A stretch of 64,000 nucleotides of DNA from CAVQWT01 sp963810815 (GTDB lineage Bacteria > Pseudomonadota > Gammaproteobacteria > Burkholderiales > Casimicrobiaceae): the NCBI GenBank assembly GCA_963810815.1, contig CAWEPB010000007.1, positions 992,001 through 1,056,000 of the forward strand, written 5' to 3'. The translations under genes were made by a program, and so were the position numbers. Every line of letters starts with the position of its first letter. The stretch's first letter is position 1. Below, one piece after another: positions 19,618-27,574 of this stretch. The notes beneath the pieces are model-generated. The model was not told where the DNA came from and did no database searches. It saw only the letters and a list, made by a program, of their open reading frames with translations.

Positions 19618-20916
19618 ATGTCCGGAACACTTCCCCTCGTCCTTTACGCCCTCGTCGCAACGCTGCTCATCGGGGTCTATGCGCTGCGGCGACGCGCGAG
19701 CGACGCGGCCCACCGGCGCGTGCTCGACCAGTCCAGGACCGACGGAATGACGGAACCGGCGTCGCTGCACCCGGTCGTCGATCCGACGCGATGCATCGGC
19801 TCCGGCGGCTGCGAACACGCGTGCCCGGAAGGCGCGCTCGGCGTCGTCGGCGGCAAGGCGGTGCTGACCAACCCGACGCTGTGCATCGGCCACGGCGCAT
19901 GCGCCGATTCGTGCCCGGTGTCCGCGATCACGCTGGTGTTCGGCTCCGAGCGCCGGGGCGTGGACATTCCGCAGGTCGATCCGAAATTCGAGACCAACGT
20001 GCCGGGCGTGTTCATCGTCGGCGAACTCGGCGGCATGGGGCTGATTCGAAAGGCCGCCATGCAGGGACGGCAGGCCATGAGCACGATCGCCGGTCGCAAG
20101 CGCGGCGCCGCCCCCTACGACGTCGTCATCGTCGGTGCGGGTCCGGCGGGTATCGCGGCGGGCCTCGGCGCGGTCGAGGCGAAGCTTCGCTACGTGCTGC
20201 TCGAGCAGGAGCCCGATCTCGGCGGCAGCGTGTTCCACTTCCCGCGCAACAAGGTCGCGATGACGGCGCCGGTGGACCTGCCCCTGGTCGGCCGGATGAA
20301 GTTCAACGAGGTGAGCAAGGAAGCGCTGCTCGAATTCTGGAAGCGCATCATCGGCCAGACCGGCGTCGCGATCCGCTTCGGCGAGCGCATGGAAAAACTC
20401 GAGCGCGGCCCGAACGGCCATCGCGTGGTCACCGGCCGCGGGGTGTACGAGGCGACCGCCGTCGTGCTGGCAATCGGCCGCCGCGGCACGCCGCGCACGC
20501 TCGACGTTCCCGGCGAGGCGCTGCCGAAGGTCGTTTACCGGCTGGTCGACGCCGAGCAGTACCGACGGCAGCGGGTGCTGGTGGTCGGCGGCGGCGACAG
20601 CGCGGTCGAAGCCGCGCTCGCCTGCGCCGCCGAGCCCGACACCGAGGTCACGCTCGCGTACCGCGGCGACGCGTTCAACCGCCTGAAGCCTGCCAACCGC
20701 GACCGCCTCGCGCAGGCCGGCCCGCAGCGCCGGTTGCGCGTGCTGACGAAAACCAACGTCGTGCGCATCCACGCCGATCGGGTCGAACTCGACATCGACG
20801 GCCGCGTGGAATCGATCGCCAACGACGCGGTCATCGTGCAGGCCGGCGGGGTCCTTCCCGCCGACGTCCTGCGGCGCGCCGGCATCGGCTTCGAGACCAA
20901 GTTCGGGACGGCCTGA
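19618..20916 (+). CDS. Membrane-anchored Fe-S/FAD/NAD(P)-binding oxidoreductase of the cytochrome locus
   Basis: The product is 432 residues. A membrane anchor (about 5-22, followed by RRR) suggests a cytoplasmic body. Two ferredoxin-like motifs follow: CIGSGGCEHACP (Cys59, 65, 69; Ser62 where Cys is usual) and CIGHGACADSCP (Cys89, 95, 99; His92 where Cys is usual). Next comes the segment VPGVFIVGELGGMGL, which in thioredoxin-reductase-like proteins normally lies near the C-terminus. Then a Rossmann FAD site VVIVGAGPAG (about 169-178) and an NAD(P) site VLVVGGGDSAVEAA. There is no CXXC redox disulfide, so this is not a thioredoxin reductase; the core resembles YpdA-type reductases. I infer NAD(P)H oxidation feeding the divergent membrane protein and multiheme cytochromes. 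Confidence 0.82.
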   Translation: MSGTLPLVLYALVATLLIGVYALRRRASDAAHRRVLDQSRTDGMTEPASLHPVVDPTRCIGSGGCEHACPEGALGVVGGKAVLTNPTLCIGHGACADSCPVSAITLVFGSERRGVDIPQVDPKFETNVPGVFIVGELGGMGLIRKAAMQGRQAMSTIAGRKRGAAPYDVVIVGAGPAGIAAGLGAVEAKLRYVLLEQEPDLGGSVFHFPRNKVAMTAPVDLPLVGRMKFNEVSKEALLEFWKRIIGQTGVAIRFGERMEKLERGPNGHRVVTGRGVYEATAVVLAIGRRGTPRTLDVPGEALPKVVYRLVDAEQYRRQRVLVVGGGDSAVEAALACAAEPDTEVTLAYRGDAFNRLKPANRDRLAQAGPQRRLRVLTKTNVVRIHADRVELDIDGRVESIANDAVIVQAGGVLPADVLRRAGIGFETKFGTA

Positions 20917-20936
20917 CGCCGCCATCGCCGCGGCCG

Positions 20937-23021
20937 TCACTTGAACTCCACGTGCTTGGCGCGGACGATGCCGCCGTAGAGCCGGCCTTCGACGTCGACG
21001 ACGCGGCCGTCGCGCAGGTCGCTCGCCTTCCCGTCGCCGAACTCCGCCGTGCTGGCGTCGATCGTCCGGCCGGCGACGACGAACTTCGCCGTCGACACGT
21101 AGCCGCTGATGACGCCCTGGACGTGAATCTCCTGCCCCTCGACCGGACCGTCCTCGATCTCGACGCTGGTCGCGCGCAGCACCGCCCCCACCAGCGGACC
21201 CCTGGCGTCGACCTTGCGGCCGTCGGCGAGGTCGGCTTTCGTCCCGTTGCGGATCGTCGCTGCGGACGCGTCGACCGCCTGACCGGCGACGCGGAAGCTC
21301 GAGACCGAGACGAAGTCGGTGATGCTGCCCTCGACCTCGATCGTCGTCGCCGTTTCGCCGCCCTTGAAGGTGACCTTCTGCGCCGTCACCGTCGCGCCGT
21401 TCTGCAGCCCCTGGACTTCGACCCGGAGGCCGTCGGCCAGCATGCCGATCGTGCCGTTCACGAAGGTCGCGCCGCTGCCGTCGACGCGCCGGCCCGCCAC
21501 CCGGAAGCTCGCCGGCGAGGTGAACTCGCTGATCGTCCCCTCGATCTCGACGACGACCGGAACCCCGTCGTCGCCGTCGAAGGTCACGGTCGTCGCGACC
21601 AGGAACGCGCCGTTCGGCACGCCGTCCACGGTCACGCGGACGCCGTCGCGCAGCATCGACGCCCCGCCGTCGACGAACTCCGCCGACGCGGCGTTCACCC
21701 GCTGCCCGGCGACGACGAAATCGGCGGTCGATACGAACGAGGAAACCGTCCCGGTGACCCGGACCGGCGCCTGCGACGTCGGAGGCGTGCCGCGCTCGAG
21801 CCGCTGGATGCGCGTCGCCCGGAGTCCGGCTGCCACCCGCACGGCCCGCACCGAGATCCGGTCGCCCGGCTTGACCTTGGCCAGGCCGAAGTTCGGCTCC
21901 GCCGCGGGGCTGCGGTCCTCGAACTGCGTCGTCGTGGTGGCCACGATCAGCTGCCCGCCGACGACCAGCGTTCCGGCCACCGGATCGACGGCGTCGGCCA
22001 CGCCTTCGATCGAAACGGCCGGCGCCTCGTCGAATTCGACCTTGGTCGCGACGATCACGCCCTGCGCGACGCGCCCCTTGACCTCGACCTTGACGCCGTC
22101 CCGCAGCGACTCCGGCACGCCGTTCTCGAACGTCGCCGCACGCGCATCGACGGCCAGGCCGTTGACGCGGAAGCTGCCGACGTTCGCGAACGCGCTGACG
22201 AAGCCCTCGACCTCGACGCGGCTCGCTTCCGGCCCCGGCGACACCGGGACGACGATCAGCGTGTCGGCGATCAGGCGTCCCGAGGCCGCGTCCTGCAGGC
22301 CGCGCGCGGTGAGCGTGATCCCCGGCGCCAGCGGCGACGGCACGGTGCCCGGCATCAGCCGCGAGTAGTCGACGACCAGCGCACCGATCTGCAGGGTCCG
22401 CGCCGCGGCATCGACGGCACCGACGGTGCCGGTGACCTCGAGCGGGACCGAACCCGGCACGTACTGCGGGCGGATCTCGACCCGCGATGCGAGCACTTCG
22501 CCGGGGGCGACACGAAAGCCGCTGACTTCGACGAACTGGCTTTGCAGCGTGGCGAAGGTGCCGCCTTCGAAGATCGTCTGGCGGTCGACCCGTATCCGCT
22601 GACCCAGAACGTCGAACGACTGCGCCGCGCTGTCGACGCCGGTCACGACGCCCTGCGCCTCCGCACGGTACGTCACCGACCGGGCCACCATGCCGCCGCC
22701 GGTTGCCGTGTAGGCTTCGATCGCGACCACCATGCCGACGCGCAGCGCCGCGGGCGACGCCGCCTGCCCGTTCACGGTGATGCCGGCGCCGGCAAGGCTG
22801 TACGCGGTGCCGTTGACGGTGATCGAGTCGGGTCCGGCGGTGCTGATCGCACCGGAGCCCAGGAGTCCCGCGTCGCCGGTGCCGACGATGCCGCCGCTGG
22901 CCATCTTCGGGCCGCCGCCGCCGCACGCCGCCAGCACCGAGCTGAGCATTAGAATCGCCACGGCCGCGCGATGCCGACGCAGCGCCCCGGCGGCGAAAAA
23001 CAGCACCTGGTTGAGTTTCAT
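20937..23021 (-). CDS. Lipoprotein built from DUF5666 repeats
   Basis: The product is about 694 residues. It starts MKLNQVLFFAAGALRRH with a hydrophobic stretch and lipobox LAAC, followed by GGGG, so it is a lipoprotein exposed outside the inner membrane. The rest consists of about eight or nine beta-rich repeats of about 65 residues with the pattern V.V.G.I..F.S...F.VAG..VDAS.A.F..G....L.DG..V.V.G, matching DUF5666. A ribosome-binding GGAG lies 7 bases before the ATG, and the start overlaps the stop of the DUF6502 gene by 4 bases. It converges with the Fe-S/flavin gene, 20 bases away. Its function is unknown; the OB-like repeats suggest a binding or structural role at the cell surface. Confidence 0.85.
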   Translation of the reverse strand: MKLNQVLFFAAGALRRHRAAVAILMLSSVLAACGGGGPKMASGGIVGTGDAGLLGSGAISTAGPDSITVNGTAYSLAGAGITVNGQAASPAALRVGMVVAIEAYTATGGGMVARSVTYRAEAQGVVTGVDSAAQSFDVLGQRIRVDRQTIFEGGTFATLQSQFVEVSGFRVAPGEVLASRVEIRPQYVPGSVPLEVTGTVGAVDAAARTLQIGALVVDYSRLMPGTVPSPLAPGITLTARGLQDAASGRLIADTLIVVPVSPGPEASRVEVEGFVSAFANVGSFRVNGLAVDARAATFENGVPESLRDGVKVEVKGRVAQGVIVATKVEFDEAPAVSIEGVADAVDPVAGTLVVGGQLIVATTTTQFEDRSPAAEPNFGLAKVKPGDRISVRAVRVAAGLRATRIQRLERGTPPTSQAPVRVTGTVSSFVSTADFVVAGQRVNAASAEFVDGGASMLRDGVRVTVDGVPNGAFLVATTVTFDGDDGVPVVVEIEGTISEFTSPASFRVAGRRVDGSGATFVNGTIGMLADGLRVEVQGLQNGATVTAQKVTFKGGETATTIEVEGSITDFVSVSSFRVAGQAVDASAATIRNGTKADLADGRKVDARGPLVGAVLRATSVEIEDGPVEGQEIHVQGVISGYVSTAKFVVAGRTIDASTAEFGDGKASDLRDGRVVDVEGRLYGGIVRAKHVEFK

Positions 23022-23929
23022 GGCTTGCTCCGGGGAGACGCGGCAGGGGATGGCGCGGCCTCGGCCGCCACGGGGGCGACGGGTGCCGAGTGGAAGAAGA
23101 CGCCGAGGCGGATGCGCTGACGCTCGCCTGGACGCGGGGGATCCGCCGCCTCGAGGGCCATCCCCTCGCGGTTGATCGTGGTCAGCAGCTGCATGCCGAG
23201 TTCTTCGGACCGCGCGGCCAGCTTCGCCACCGACGCCGGCGACAGCTCGTCGTAGTACACGCTGCGTTCCAGCATCCGCGGTGCGGCGCCTTCGAGGTTG
23301 TTGGCGCCGGTCGCGAGGTGGTCGTGCAGCGACTCGCCGAAGTAGAACGCCCGGGCCTCGAAGCCCGCGGCCGGCACGAAGCCGTGGACCAGCAGCTGCA
23401 CCTGGTCGTCGTCGACGCGAACGATGCCGAGGCGACGCAGCTCGTCCAGGATCGTGCGCGGGCGGACGTCCCGGCTGACGGCCTCGGCCAGCGCCGCGAA
23501 CGAATCGGCGCCGCCCCCGCCGTGCGTGCGCGGCAGCGGGCGCGGGGCGCCCGAAGGGTCGAGATACCGCGCTTCGGACAGCCAGCGAGCGACGAGCTCG
23601 GTGCCGACGGTGTGGACGCGGGGCGGCGCCGGTTCGTCGTCGAGTTCCTTCGCGCGGCGACTGACGTCCTTGCGATGGACGCCGGAAAGCACCGAAATCC
23701 GGCTGATCGTGGGGCGACCGTGCTCGGCGGCGATCTCGGCCTCGGCCGCCTCGACGAACAACGGCTTCAGCAGGTCGGCGAGCCAGGGATAGGTCAGCCC
23801 GTGCCGGACCAGCAGGCGCACCAACGGCCGCAGGATGCGGCGAATTGCCGCGACGAGCGCGGGCGACGCGGCACCGGGCCCATCGGCCCCCGCTCCCGTC
23901 CCCGCCCCGCCAGCGCGCGTCTCCCGCAT
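23018..23929 (-). CDS. DUF6502 family protein (helix-turn-helix-like N-terminal region)
   Basis: The product is 303 residues with no signal peptide. The N-terminal part (RILRPLVRLLVRHGLTYPWL and ISRISVLSGVHRKDVSRRAKEL) looks like a winged-helix or helix-turn-helix segment and matches the DUF6502 pattern. The C-terminal part has mixed alpha/beta content, a YFGESLHDHL segment and a Pro/Ala-rich tail. The start is well supported: AAGGGG lies just upstream, and a strong promoter with a palindromic operator precedes it. It is translationally coupled to the DUF5666 lipoprotein gene. It could be a regulator of the pair, but no function is established. Confidence 0.78.
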   Translation of the reverse strand: MRETRAGGAGTGAGADGPGAASPALVAAIRRILRPLVRLLVRHGLTYPWLADLLKPLFVEAAEAEIAAEHGRPTISRISVLSGVHRKDVSRRAKELDDEPAPPRVHTVGTELVARWLSEARYLDPSGAPRPLPRTHGGGGADSFAALAEAVSRDVRPRTILDELRRLGIVRVDDDQVQLLVHGFVPAAGFEARAFYFGESLHDHLATGANNLEGAAPRMLERSVYYDELSPASVAKLAARSEELGMQLLTTINREGMALEAADPPRPGERQRIRLGVFFHSAPVAPVAAEAAPSPAASPRSKP

Positions 23930-23939
23930 CCCCGCCCCT

Positions 23940-23962
23940 TACCCATGTATTGGCGATGGGTA
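23940..23962. promoter_or_regulatory. Inverted repeat upstream of the DUF6502 gene
   Basis: TACCCAT and ATGGGTA form a perfect 7-bp inverted repeat with a 9-base spacer, between the neighbouring palindrome and the DUF6502 start codon. Confidence 0.5.
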
Positions 23963-23963
23963 T

Positions 23964-23980
23964 GTGGGAAAGTTTCCCAC
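23964..23980. promoter_or_regulatory. Perfect palindrome, probable operator
   Basis: GTGGGAAAGTTTCCCAC is an 8-bp perfect inverted repeat around one central base. It lies just downstream of the predicted transcription start (about 23984) of the DUF6502-DUF5666 operon, an ideal place for a repressor. Confidence 0.55.
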
Positions 23981-23990
23981 GTTTCTTCGG

Positions 23991-24019
23991 ATTATGCAAA
24001 TGTCATGGCCTTGAATCAA
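23991..24019 (-). promoter_or_regulatory. Sigma-70-type promoter for the DUF6502-DUF5666 operon
   Basis: On the minus strand, TTGATT (-35) and CATAAT (-10) are separated by exactly 17 bases. This is one of the best promoters in the window and leads to a leader of about 55 bases. Confidence 0.6.
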
Positions 24020-24256
24020 GAGGGCTGGCCGCGTTTCGACGGTCAGCGCCTCATCGGCGGAGCCGAACTTGGCCCGGCGCGTCGGGCTGGACCCCGACCG
24101 AATCCGATGCCCCCGGTGTCCCGCCAGCACCCGGCGAGCCACCTGCCGCGTCATGTGGCCGCACCGGGTGGCAACTGGTAAGCACGGGGCGTGCCCGCGG
24201 GTACATCGACCGCCGCTGGCGGGCGTGGCTCTGTCGCGTCCGGGCCGCGCGGCCCG
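24020..24256. other. Gene-free stretch between the DUF6502 promoter and the tRNA promoter
   Basis: Apart from the promoter and operator elements on either side, I see no gene, repeat or clear structure in this part of the 430-base gap between the DUF6502 gene and tRNA-Thr. Confidence 0.5.
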
Positions 24257-24286
24257 GTGGCAGTGACAGGCGGCGTAAGCTATAAT
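24257..24286 (+). promoter_or_regulatory. Promoter of tRNA-Thr
   Basis: TATAAT at 24281-24286 is a perfect -10; GTGGCA at 24257-24262 is a fair -35 with an 18-base spacer. The tRNA begins about 67 bases after the predicted transcription start. Confidence 0.55.
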
Positions 24287-24359
24287 TTTCGTTTCGCCGA
24301 GCGCGGTCATGATCGCGTCGACGGCGGGTACCGGACCAGCGGAACTCGGCCGGTCCAGC

Positions 24360-24435
24360 GCCCCAGTAGCTCAGTTGGTAGAGCAGCGCATTCGTAATGC
24401 GAAGGTCGGCGGTTCGACTCCGTCTTGGGGCACCA
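24360..24435 (+). tRNA. tRNA-Thr (anticodon CGT)
   Basis: A complete 76-base cloverleaf: acceptor GCCCCAG pairs with TTGGGGC, with an encoded CCA end. It has the D-arm AGCTCAGTTGGTAGAGC, the anticodon loop TTCGTAA giving anticodon CGT (codon ACG), and the T-loop TTCGACT. The anticodon arm and variable loop match E. coli thrW closely. Confidence 0.97.
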
Positions 24436-24984
24436 AACAAACAGCGACCTGGCGTGCAATGCGCCGGTCGTGCAGCAAACCGGCAACCGAATCAGCCAGG
24501 CCGCAGGCCGAGCCGCAGGCAGCTTCGGTCAAGCCGCGAGGCCGGCGGACTTCCTGCCCCCTCCGAAGTCCGAGTTTCCGGCAGCGCCCGCCCCTCCCCG
24601 CCCGAGACCGGCCTGTCCCGACCACCGTGGCGGCAAGCCGCGTCCGCGACCGCCTGCGTCCCGCGGCCACAGGATCACCCTGCAGCCTCGGCACGCTGCC
24701 TTGCCCGATGCAGGGGCCGGTACAATCTGTCGCAGCGAGGCGATCCTTGCAGGACAAGCTGCGCGCAGAGCGGCACTTCGTTGACGTTCATCGAAACGGT
24801 GCGCCGACGTTGCGCGCGGAATTCAGTCAAGAGAGGGGAAGTTGGTTGCTTGCGCCCGTTGCCCGCGACCATCGCGGCCGATGGAGCAAGCGAGGAGATC
24901 GCCTCGGCGCGCTCCGGCGGCAAGGGCCGTCAGAGCCGGCGAAGGAGATCAATGCAAGGCGCAGGTTCGAACGAGGAGAGAGCA
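24436..24984. other. 549-base region without a convincing gene
   Basis: This gap lies between tRNA-Thr and the frameshifted secreted-protein gene. It holds a -10-like TACAAT at 24721-24726 and a GGAGAG ribosome-binding site at 24975-24980 for the downstream gene. Reading frames here on either strand run through the tRNA or lack codon structure, and I do not call them genes. Confidence 0.5.
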
Positions 24985-25927
24985 ATGTCCAGACGGCACA
25001 CTTCGAGCATCGCTGCGACGGGCAAGCTGTGGCTTGGTGCCGCATCGCTGGCTCTGGCTTCCACCGTTGGGGCTGCCGGGGGACTGAACCAGGGTACGGG
25101 TGGCGCCAGCTTCGTGACGGATTCCCGCCCCGTCGCGACGAGCGCCGGGACGGACAACGCGACGCCAGACACCTATCGCGCGCTGATCGCGGACGGCTCG
25201 AGTCTGCATCAGGCCTGGGCCGGCGACTCGGTCAAATGGTACGCGGTGCTGATCGAGCCGGGAAAGACCTACGTCGTCGACGCGTTCGATCCCTACACGG
25301 ACTATACTAGCGGCTCCGTCTCAGGACTCGGCATCTACGAATCGGACGGGACGACGACGCCGCCCGCGGAGACGCAATGTCAACTGCGCTGCGAGTGCCA
25401 TTGCGCCCGGCCTCTCGAATTTCGGCAAGCGCTGCATCATCCGCGCCTTCAGCCCGGTTGCCGGATATACGAAGAATGCTCGCCTGGTGTACATCCGAGT
25501 GGCCCGGTACATCGACACGGCGTTCCAGATCCGCGTCCGCGAATCGACGGTCTATGGACGCTGGACGACCAACGGCTACGACTTCCACGTCGAAGTGCAG
25601 AACACGACCTGGCAAGAGATGTGCGTGCAGGTCGTCTTCTACCCGAATTCGGGCATGACCTACACCGCGGGTGCCTGGACCGGTCCGGTGCTGCTGGGGA
25701 CGAGCTTGACGATCCCGCCCTTCGGCGCCAACAAGTACGTGCTTCCGAATGGAACCCAGGTCGGTACCGACAAGCGGGGATCGTTGCGCATCGGCGCGTG
25801 CCCGGCGCCGGTCACGCTGAACACCGCCGCGGTGCACGTCAATACGCTGGGCTTCAACCCATTGATCAACCAGTTCCTGCCCTACTCCACGACCCAGGCT
25901 AACGGCGGCAACGGGAACAGCTTCTGA
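24985..25927 (+). pseudogene. Secreted protein of unknown function, frameshifted
   Basis: It starts MSRRHTSSIAATGKLW with a signal peptide ending near TVGAAG, preceded by GAGGAGAG. The first part, to about residue 130 (WAGDSVKWYAVLIEPGKTY, VVDAFDPY), resembles a secreted beta-sandwich domain. From about 25375 the sensible reading moves to the next frame (VNCAASAIAPGLSNFGKRC, then VYIRVARYIDTAF) and continues to a stop at 25927, ending QANGGNGNSF. The total length implies one extra base near 25360-25380. If repaired, the product would be about 313 residues. I do not recognise the family; it resembles exported proteins with pre-peptidase-type C-terminal domains. Real inactivation and base-calling error are both possible. 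Confidence 0.7.
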
Positions 25928-25976
25928 CCTGTTCGACGCGCGACCCGATCGCCGCTGGCGAGGACGATCGGGCGCG

Positions 25977-27407
25977 TTACCGGGTCACGCGGTTCGGGTA
26001 CGCCGGCTTCCAGCGCCCGTCGACGGCGTCGGCCTTCGGCGCGTAGAGCCGCAGCGTCAGCGAAAAGCCGGCGTCCGGCGCGGGCAGCCAGTTCGTCGTC
26101 AGCGCCCCGCCCGGGTCGTCGCGGGCGATCGTGATCTCGATCGCGCCGTCGGCCGCCTTGGCCAGGTCCGCCTGCCGGCTGTCGATGACGTAGCGATCGA
26201 GCGGATTGGCGACGAACCCGACGGTCGGCACGGTGATCATTTCCAGCGACCAGAAGCCGTCGACCGGCGGCAGTTGCCCCGGCGGGAATCGCAGCACGTA
26301 TTTCGCGCCCTTCTCGAACGGGTCGCCGCCGCCGTCGCCGGTGATCGGGAATTCGGCGATCTCCTCGCGCGCCGTCCGGTGCAGGTCGAAGCCGGCCGAC
26401 ACCGCACGCTTCATCGGGTCGCCGCCGTAGGCCTCGCGCGTCCCGACCGGGTCGACCGCGCCGCGCGCGTCGGCCATCGCCTTTTCCAGCTTGGCCTTCG
26501 CCTCCGCCACGCCGCCTTCGATCGCCGCGGCGAGCGCGGGATCGAGTTTTGCGGCGTCGAACGCGCGACCCGCGCCCACGCCGATCGCGGCGAAGCGCCG
26601 CAGCGCCATCGCCTCGGCCGGATCCGGCGCGACGTACGGCAGCAAGGCGTTGACGTAGGCGACGAAATCGCCTCCGTCGCCGCGGGCCTCGTCCCAGCGC
26701 GGCAACGCCGGCGCCGGGGCTGCCTTCGGCGCCGATCGCTTCAGGAAGGCCGACAGCGGCTGCAGCCTGAACTGCGCCTGCAGCGCCGCGACGCTCGCGC
26801 CATCGCCCGGCGTGGCCGCGGCCACGCGCAGCGTGCCGCCGACCAGCGACGTCGACGATTGCACGACGCGGTCGATGCCCCTGGGCGGCGGCCCCTTCCA
26901 GTCCGGACCGGCGATCAGCACCCGCTGCGCCTTGCCCGCGGCGGCGCGCGAGCTGACGTGCGCCAGGTTGTGCCCCCACAGGTCGAACCACTGCGCGACC
27001 GCGAAGCGCCCGGCGGGCAGCGCGGGAAACTCGAACACCATCGGCTCGGCCCGCAGGTCGAGCCACGCGCGCGAGTACGGCGCGTCGTAGCTGCGGCGGC
27101 GGATCGTCGCGTCCTTCGGCGACGGCAGCGCCGCCTGGTGCGCGAAGCGGTTGAACCCGCCGACGTAGTCCGCGGCAGAGGCGTCGTGCTGCTGGCGGTC
27201 GAGCTCGCGGAACGTCTGCAGCAGCGGGAAGGTGAAGATGTACGCGTCGGCCGCCAGGGCCTTCGCCTCGGCGGGGGTGGCCAGCGGCACCGACGCCGGG
27301 GCCTTCGCGGCCTTCGTGGCCTTCGCGGCCTGTGCCGGCGCGGTGACGGGAACGAGGGTCGCGACAACAGCGACGGTGGCGGCAGCGAGGGTGTGGCGCA
27401 GGCTCAT
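25977..27407 (-). CDS. DUF1254/DUF1214 domain protein, periplasmic
   Basis: The product is about 476 residues with a signal peptide (MSLRHTLAAATVAVVATL, ending APAQA). The N-terminal DUF1254 region contains DAYIFTFPLLQTFREL, GGFNRFAHQ and YSRAWLDLRAEPMV, with WFDLWGHNLAHV further on. The C-terminal DUF1214 region contains GFWSLEMITVP, NPLDRYVI and WLPAPDAGFSLTLRLYAPK. These paired domains are widespread in exported bacterial proteins without an assigned activity. It follows the NfnLS-like fusion on the same strand after about 170 bases. Confidence 0.88.
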   Translation of the reverse strand: MSLRHTLAAATVAVVATLVPVTAPAQAAKATKAAKAPASVPLATPAEAKALAADAYIFTFPLLQTFRELDRQQHDASAADYVGGFNRFAHQAALPSPKDATIRRRSYDAPYSRAWLDLRAEPMVFEFPALPAGRFAVAQWFDLWGHNLAHVSSRAAAGKAQRVLIAGPDWKGPPPRGIDRVVQSSTSLVGGTLRVAAATPGDGASVAALQAQFRLQPLSAFLKRSAPKAAPAPALPRWDEARGDGGDFVAYVNALLPYVAPDPAEAMALRRFAAIGVGAGRAFDAAKLDPALAAAIEGGVAEAKAKLEKAMADARGAVDPVGTREAYGGDPMKRAVSAGFDLHRTAREEIAEFPITGDGGGDPFEKGAKYVLRFPPGQLPPVDGFWSLEMITVPTVGFVANPLDRYVIDSRQADLAKAADGAIEITIARDDPGGALTTNWLPAPDAGFSLTLRLYAPKADAVDGRWKPAYPNRVTR

Positions 27408-27574
27408 GGCGTTGGGGCCGGGAAAAATGGGGAATCGGGGCGCTAGGATACCCGCGCCAGGGCCGCGGGCGAAACGGCAGGGCTGCGCGCGGCCTTGCGC
27501 CGGTCCGCAGTCGCCTCTGGCACCGGCCGTGGGCACACCGGACCCTCGCCTCGGGCACAGCAGTGCGTGGCTGA

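Noticed and set aside
24371..24757. Possible protein on the minus strand ending DGVEPPTFALRMRCSTN
   Set aside because: It reads antisense through tRNA-Thr, a well-known source of false proteins.
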